A stretch of 10,600 nt of DNA from JBBRMY01 sp038230595 (lineage in GTDB: Bacteria > Bacteroidota > Ignavibacteria > Tepidaquicellales > Tepidaquicellaceae), in assembly GCA_038230595.1 (NCBI GenBank), contig JBBRMY010000092.1, positions 1-10,600 on the forward strand. Direction: 5' to 3'. Both the position numbers and the translations under genes were made by a program. This document shows positions 5,948 to 10,600 of the stretch, in pieces; position 1 is the first letter of the stretch; each line of letters begins with the position of its first letter. Under the pieces are notes generated by a model that was not told the DNA's origin, did no database searches, and saw only the letters and a list, made by a program, of their open reading frames with translations.

Positions 5948-8092
5948 ATGAAAAAATTATTTCTTCTGATCTTCCTTGCTGTTACTTCATCTTTATATGC
6001 AGCAGGATTTAACGCCGTTCTTTCTACTGATGGCAATTTCGTTATCGCAGTAGGTAATACCGGAAATTTATTCCGTTCAAGTAACGGGGGAGCTACATGG
6101 GGCAGATATACAATTGCCGCATATAACTTCACATGTCTTGGCTCATTCGGAAGTAATATTTATATAGGCTCCGATAACGGAAAAGTTTATAAAACGCAGG
6201 CAGGCACATATCCTTTAACCGAATATTCACTTCCTGTTTCCGGAAAAGTAAATTCGATAAGCTTTGTTGATGCAAATAATGGCTGGCTCTGCGGGGAAAA
6301 TTTTGTTTATAAAACAACTAACGGCGGAACAACCTGGATTAATGCCGTCGGCTCTCTGCCTCCTGCGAAATATTATTCGATTAGCTTTAAAGATGCAGCA
6401 AACGGAATTATAACCGGTGAATCAATTTATGATTTCATTACAACTAACGGTGGAACAAGCTGGTCTATCACTGCAATTAATCCTTTCAGTAATGTTTATA
6501 AAAAAGCAAAATATTTTAATGACGGAATAGTTATGGCAGGTCCTAATGGTGCACTAGCTGTAAAGATCGGCGCAGCTCCCTTTGCATCTGTTGATACTAG
6601 GATAAGAACTGATGTGACAGGAATAGCAGGAACATCTGCTGCAAATGTGCATGTTTGCGGCGGCGGCGGATTTATAAGGAATAACTTTGGAGCAAAGCCT
6701 GATTTTCAGAATTTTGAAAAAAATCCTATGATGGCAAATCTGGTAGATATTTTTTACAGTGATGCTAATAAAGGCTGGGCAGTAAGCAGTATGAATGATG
6801 CAATTATAAATACAACTGATGGCGGAACAATATGGGCACTTCCTTCAGGAACAAATGCAGTTTATTCCTGGCAAAACAAATTGACAGCTAGTGGAAGCAT
6901 CGGGAATACTCTATGCCAGCATCCGTTTAACAGGGATGCAATGTATGTTGTTTACGGCGCGGGAGTTTATGCAAGTTATAATAGAGGTGAGAACTGGACA
7001 CTGATCAATATGATCTCAGTCCCTGGATATACTCCATACAGATGTCACTCTTTTTACGTAAGCCCACTTGATACAAATATCTGGGTTGCAGCATGCGAAG
7101 CCTCAACTGACCTTGTTCTATATACTGCTAACCGTGGTTTGACATGGACTGTTTCACTTGCCAGAAATTTTAGCGCTTATGGACAGCCATTGGAAATGGA
7201 CCAGAATGATCCTTCTACTTTTTATTATGTTCCGGACGGAGGAGGATTTTACAAGTCTACTAACAGCGGAGCGAATTTTACACAAATCAGCGCATTCCCA
7301 TTTATCAGTCCTTGTGATATTATTGTAATGTATGATTCTTCAAATGTTCTTTATCTTGGTGAAAGCAGCCCATCCAGAATTTATAAATCAACTAATTACG
7401 GAGTTAACTGGACATTGAATATGACTTACACCTCAGGCTCGGAAATTCCGTCAATTGCAAATTCGGTATTTGACAGATCAATTGCTTATGCAACAACATT
7501 TTCCTCACCATTATACAAGACTTCGAATTACGGAGACACCTGGACAAATATTCTTTCATTAGGAAGTTCAGGATGGGGCTCAGACTTGTGCCATGAAGAT
7601 CCGAATGTTTACGCTGCAGGAACTTATGGCGGCGCAACCTGCTACAGTACTATGAATAACGGAGCTAACTTTATAACATCAGCTATCGGCGGCGGCTCAG
7701 GAGCAGGATTTATTTTCCCGGAAAGAGGATATTTAATGGCTCAGCAGACAAGCAATCTTTATAAGTTTTATGCAAACTATACAGTTGCTACATCAGTAAA
7801 TGAGTATGTAAATCCTTTAAATGTTCCGACAGGATTTTCGCTTTATCAGAATAAGCCTAATCCATTCAATCCTGAAACAACAATTAAGTTTGACTTGAAC
7901 AAAGACGGAGTAATTTCTCTTGATGTGTTCAATCAGCTTGGTCAGCATATTACAACTCTGGCATCAGGTTATAGAGCGGTTGGAAATTATGAAGTTCAGT
8001 TTGACGGTTCCGGGTTGTCATCCGGAATTTATTTCTATAGATTAATATCCCCGGGCGGAGTGGAAACTAAAAAGATGTTCCTTGTAAAATAA
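5948..8092 (+). CDS. Secreted T9SS type A sorting-domain protein with Asp-box propeller repeats
   Basis: A 714-residue exported protein. Residues 1-19 form a signal peptide (MKKLFLLIFLAVTSSLYAAG). About ten BNR/Asp-box-like turns follow: SSNGGATW (44-51), TTNGGTTW (123-130), TTNGGTSW (165-172), TTDGGTIW (289-296), NRGENW (345-350), NRGLTW (395-400), STNSGANF (437-444), STNYGVNW (481-488), TSNYGDTW (525-532) and MNNGANF (569-575). Such repeats form beta-propellers like YCF48 or sialidase/sortilin folds, probably two here (about 20-300 and 305-610). Residues 616-714 are a T9SS type A C-terminal domain, with KPNPFNPETTI (636-646) and the ending LSSGIYFYRL...KKMFLVK. Such domains direct outer-membrane translocation and cell-surface attachment or release. 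Sialidase catalytic residues were not identified, so a structural or binding role is as likely as an enzymatic one. A strong terminator follows. Confidence 0.92.
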   Translation: MKKLFLLIFLAVTSSLYAAGFNAVLSTDGNFVIAVGNTGNLFRSSNGGATWGRYTIAAYNFTCLGSFGSNIYIGSDNGKVYKTQAGTYPLTEYSLPVSGKVNSISFVDANNGWLCGENFVYKTTNGGTTWINAVGSLPPAKYYSISFKDAANGIITGESIYDFITTNGGTSWSITAINPFSNVYKKAKYFNDGIVMAGPNGALAVKIGAAPFASVDTRIRTDVTGIAGTSAANVHVCGGGGFIRNNFGAKPDFQNFEKNPMMANLVDIFYSDANKGWAVSSMNDAIINTTDGGTIWALPSGTNAVYSWQNKLTASGSIGNTLCQHPFNRDAMYVVYGAGVYASYNRGENWTLINMISVPGYTPYRCHSFYVSPLDTNIWVAACEASTDLVLYTANRGLTWTVSLARNFSAYGQPLEMDQNDPSTFYYVPDGGGFYKSTNSGANFTQISAFPFISPCDIIVMYDSSNVLYLGESSPSRIYKSTNYGVNWTLNMTYTSGSEIPSIANSVFDRSIAYATTFSSPLYKTSNYGDTWTNILSLGSSGWGSDLCHEDPNVYAAGTYGGATCYSTMNNGANFITSAIGGGSGAGFIFPERGYLMAQQTSNLYKFYANYTVATSVNEYVNPLNVPTGFSLYQNKPNPFNPETTIKFDLNKDGVISLDVFNQLGQHITTLASGYRAVGNYEVQFDGSGLSSGIYFYRLISPGGVETKKMFLVK

Positions 8093-8113
8093 ATTTCATT
8101 TAAATCAAATCAT

Positions 8114-8145
8114 AAAAACGAGGCTTCAAAAGAGCCTCGTTTTTT
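8114..8145 (+). terminator. Rho-independent terminator
   Basis: ACGAGGCT (8118-8125) pairs perfectly with AGCCTCGT (8133-8140) around a seven-base loop, followed by a T-run (8140-8145) and preceded by an A-run. It begins 21 bases after the stop of the T9SS cargo gene and separates it from miaA. The flanking A and T runs mean it could work in both directions. Confidence 0.9.
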
Positions 8146-8197
8146 ATTATACTATATAGAATTATTCGGATATTATTTTTTTAATTCCGGTTAAAAT

Positions 8198-9157
8198 ATG
8201 ACAGAGCAGAACCAGTTAAGGAAAGTAATAGTAATTGTAGGACCAACGGCTTCAGGAAAAACTAATCTTGGCATCAACCTGGCATTAAAGCTTGATGGTG
8301 AGATCATTTCTGCTGATTCAAGACAGGTTTATAAAAGAATTCCTATTGCTACTGCCATCCCAACCAAAGAGGAACGGCAGGGAATTCCTCATCATTTTAT
8401 GGAGATATTAAACCTGAATGAAACTTATACTGCAGGGATATATGGCAAGCAGGCAAGAGCATGTGTTGAAGATATATTTAGCAGAGGCAAGCAGCCAATA
8501 ATTGTTGGAGGAAGCGGACTTTATATAAGGTCGCTGATCGACGGCTTTTTTGAAGAGGAAGGTAAAGATGAAAAAATTAGAAAAGATCTGTATGATAAGT
8601 TAAAAGAAAAAGGTAAGGAATTTATTTATAATGAGCTTGTTGAAATTGACAAGATTGCTGCTGCAACAATGCTTCCGCAAAATTTCAGAAGGGTCATCAG
8701 AGCTCTTGAAGTTTATTATTCAAGCGGCAAAAAAATATCTGAGCTCCAACAGAATAAAATGAAAATAGATTTTAAATCTGTTCAGTTCGGAATATTTACT
8801 GAGCGTTCAAAATTATATGATAAGATTAATGAGCGTGTAGATAGAATGATAAGCAAAGGACTTGTCGAGGAAGTTGAATGGCTTAAAGATAACGGATATG
8901 ATTCTTTAGTTTATAATTCTTTGAATACTGTAGGGATAAAAGAAGTAATGGCATTTCTTGATGGAGAAATTACACAGATTCAAATGGCAGATCTGATAAA
9001 GCAGAACACAAGAAGATATGCAAAGAGGCAGATAACCTGGTTTGGCGGAGATAAAAGAATTAACTGGCTGGAAATAGATGACTCATTTTCAGAAAATCAG
9101 ATAACGAATGAAGTGATAAAAATATTCAGAGGCAGAACTATCGACAGTCTAACCTAA
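8198..9157 (+). CDS. miaA: tRNA dimethylallyltransferase
   Basis: MiaA transfers a dimethylallyl group to N6 of A37 in tRNAs that read codons starting with U. The 319 residues are normal for the family (300-320). Visible features: P-loop GPTASGKT (15-22); DSRQVYK (40-46) with the catalytic Asp40; PHHFMEI (64-70); VGGSGLYIRSL (103-113); NFRRVIRALEVY (162-173); and the C-terminal VGIKEV (245-250) with TRRYAKRQITWF (271-282). The usual GTAKP after the Asp motif is ATAIP here (50-54). The gene starts 52 bases after the terminator, with an AT-rich leader and no Shine-Dalgarno, so it should have its own promoter. Its stop codon overlaps the end of the convergent transporter gene by four bases. Confidence 0.97.
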   Translation: MTEQNQLRKVIVIVGPTASGKTNLGINLALKLDGEIISADSRQVYKRIPIATAIPTKEERQGIPHHFMEILNLNETYTAGIYGKQARACVEDIFSRGKQPIIVGGSGLYIRSLIDGFFEEEGKDEKIRKDLYDKLKEKGKEFIYNELVEIDKIAAATMLPQNFRRVIRALEVYYSSGKKISELQQNKMKIDFKSVQFGIFTERSKLYDKINERVDRMISKGLVEEVEWLKDNGYDSLVYNSLNTVGIKEVMAFLDGEITQIQMADLIKQNTRRYAKRQITWFGGDKRINWLEIDDSFSENQITNEVIKIFRGRTIDSLT

Positions 9158-10600
9158 GCTTTCAAATGCTTCGGAACAATATACCTTTCAATAATTTCAA
9201 AAAATATCTCGAATATAATTGCAAGCAAAGCTGCAGGTATTGCCCCTTTTAATATTAGACTTGTACTATTCAACGCTAATCCGGTTACAATAAATTCTCC
9301 CAGTCCTCCTGCTCCAATAAATGCTGCAAGTGTAGCTGTTCCCACATTAATTATTGCTGCTGTTTTTATTCCGGAAATTATTGATGGAACAGATAATGGC
9401 ATCTCTACATTTCTTAGTTTCTGCATAAAAGTTAAACCCATTCCTTCTGCAACTTTTTTCAGTTGAGGATCAACTGTTATTAATCCGGTATAAGTATTTC
9501 TGACTATTGGGAGCAGCGCATAAAGGAATAATGCAATTATGGCAGGCAGAACTCCAATGCCGAAAAAGGGGATCATAAATGCAAGCAGGGCAATAGAGGG
9601 AATCGTCTGAAGCAGACCTGTAATATATATAACAGGTGCAGAAATACTTTTAAATCTATAGATAAGAACTGCCAATGGAATGGCTATAATTATTGAAAAC
9701 AAAAGTGATACACCTGTAAGATATAAATGCCTTAACAGCTTTGACAAAATTTCATTCGAAGAAGTCTGATTCACAGAAACTCCTTGGAAGTTCTTTGCAT
9801 TTAAATACTCTGTCGCAACCTGCTGATATGTTTTATTAGCAAAAAGAACTTCGGAATTCATTTTCTGCATCTCAGTTTCATTGATAGTATTTTTAAGTCC
9901 ATCAAGAATATTTATCTGAGCTAAATTTATTTTATCATTAAAGATCATTACTGCTTCATACTGTGGGAAAAATTTCTTATCATCTTCCAGAATGATCAGT
10001 CCGTATTTATTTATTTCTCCATCGGTAGAATATGCATCTGTCAGATCTATCTTGGATTCATCTAAAGCCCTGTAAGATAATCCATGCTCAATTCCGGTTC
10101 CAGTATTTTTTAATCCGTATGCCTGAGAAAGCTTTTCCCAGCCATCATTCCTTTTTAAAAATTCATAGCTAAGCGAGAAATTTAATTCAGGATGCTTTTG
10201 AAGGTCGCTTATTGTTTTTATCCCAAGCTGTTCAGCCCGGACTTTTTTCATGGTTAAAGCATATGTATTATTGAACCCGAATTTTCCTATCAGATTAAGT
10301 CCTTCTTTTTCTTTCAGAACTTTTTTTATATCAGCTATATCCTTTAGGGAACTTTGCTTTAAGATCTCTTCTGAGATAGTACCTGAATATTCTGGATATA
10401 TATCGATCTCATTATTTTTTAAAGCAGTGTAACATATTAAAGTACCGCCAAGATTGAATTTACGATCTACATCAAAGCCATTCCTTTCAAGAAGCTGAGA
10501 AACTATCTCACTTAATATATATCCTTCATTAAAATGCTTCGCTCCGACTTTAATTGCCTGTGAATAAGTGGCAGATGCCGATATTGAGATCAGAAGAATG
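9154..10600 (-). CDS. Osmoprotectant/glycine betaine-type ABC transporter, substrate-binding domain fused to permease (5' end cut by window)
   Basis: The reading frame is open to the window edge, giving 481 visible residues, so the Met at 10249-10251 is internal (residue 117). Visible residues 1-14 (ILLISISASATYSQ) are the end of a signal peptide. Residues 15 to about 275 are an OpuAC/OsmX-type binding domain: KVGAKHFNEGYILSE (18-31), NLGGT (49-53), EIDIYPEYSGT (64-74), GFNNTYALT (108-116), a TISDL block, TDAYSTDGEI and LEDDKKFFPQYEA. Residues about 284-481 are a BPD-type permease with around six helices: LLQTIPSIALLAFMIPFFGIG, the EAA-type loop VAEGMGLTFMQKLRNVEMP that docks on the ATPase, and FIGAGGLGEFI. 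It should import glycine betaine, choline or a related amine; the exact substrate is unknown. The ATPase gene is not in the window and probably lies upstream. Confidence 0.93.
   Translation of the reverse strand, partial: ILLISISASATYSQAIKVGAKHFNEGYILSEIVSQLLERNGFDVDRKFNLGGTLICYTALKNNEIDIYPEYSGTISEEILKQSSLKDIADIKKVLKEKEGLNLIGKFGFNNTYALTMKKVRAEQLGIKTISDLQKHPELNFSLSYEFLKRNDGWEKLSQAYGLKNTGTGIEHGLSYRALDESKIDLTDAYSTDGEINKYGLIILEDDKKFFPQYEAVMIFNDKINLAQINILDGLKNTINETEMQKMNSEVLFANKTYQQVATEYLNAKNFQGVSVNQTSSNEILSKLLRHLYLTGVSLLFSIIIAIPLAVLIYRFKSISAPVIYITGLLQTIPSIALLAFMIPFFGIGVLPAIIALFLYALLPIVRNTYTGLITVDPQLKKVAEGMGLTFMQKLRNVEMPLSVPSIISGIKTAAIINVGTATLAAFIGAGGLGEFIVTGLALNSTSLILKGAIPAALLAIIFEIFFEIIERYIVPKHLKA

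Noticed and set aside
5944..6132. Minus-strand open frame of 62 codons over the start of the T9SS cargo gene
   Set aside because: It is antisense to a signal-peptide-bearing, clearly real coding region and shows no protein features of its own.
9154..10251. A complete 365-residue transporter protein starting at Met 10251
   Set aside because: The frame continues upstream without a stop to 10600, and the extra residues are the conserved N-terminal half of the binding domain plus part of a signal peptide.

Overview
The window looks like chromosome from a low-GC member of the Bacteroidota/Ignavibacteria lineage. The evidence is a secreted protein ending in a type IX secretion (T9SS) type A sorting domain with the KPNPFNPETTI form typical of Ignavibacteria-like genomes, a general absence of Shine-Dalgarno sequences before start codons, an AT-rich background, and intergenic palindromes of the CCCCCTCCT-hairpin type familiar from this group. 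The exact taxon is an inference.

Layout. From 32 to 5540 everything is on the minus strand. In transcription order it is: a GNAT acetyltransferase (5540-4995), a repeat-rich gap, the split proton-translocating transhydrogenase operon pntAA-pntAB-pntB (4770-1887), a small exported beta-rich protein (1879-1364) seven bases after pntB, and a fusion protein (1306-32) with a DinB-like helical bundle and an AT-rich C-terminal domain that faintly resembles uracil-DNA glycosylases. From 5948 to 9157 the plus strand carries a 714-residue T9SS cargo protein with Asp-box propeller repeats, a clear intrinsic terminator, and miaA. The right edge (9154-10600, minus) is a 5'-truncated osmoprotectant/glycine betaine-type ABC transporter protein that joins substrate-binding domain and permease. 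It stays open to the window edge, so the Met at 10251 is internal.

The genes form no single pathway. The pnt genes make the membrane enzyme that couples NADH/NADP+ hydride transfer to proton movement. miaA modifies tRNA. The transporter imports a compatible solute or related amine. The T9SS protein is exported to the surface. No CRISPR array, transposase, rRNA or tRNA was seen.

The least ordinary parts are (i) the two gaps around the GNAT gene, filled with composite palindromic repeats in which smaller hairpins sit inside larger hairpins, and (ii) the DinB fusion gene, whose base composition changes sharply at the domain boundary.
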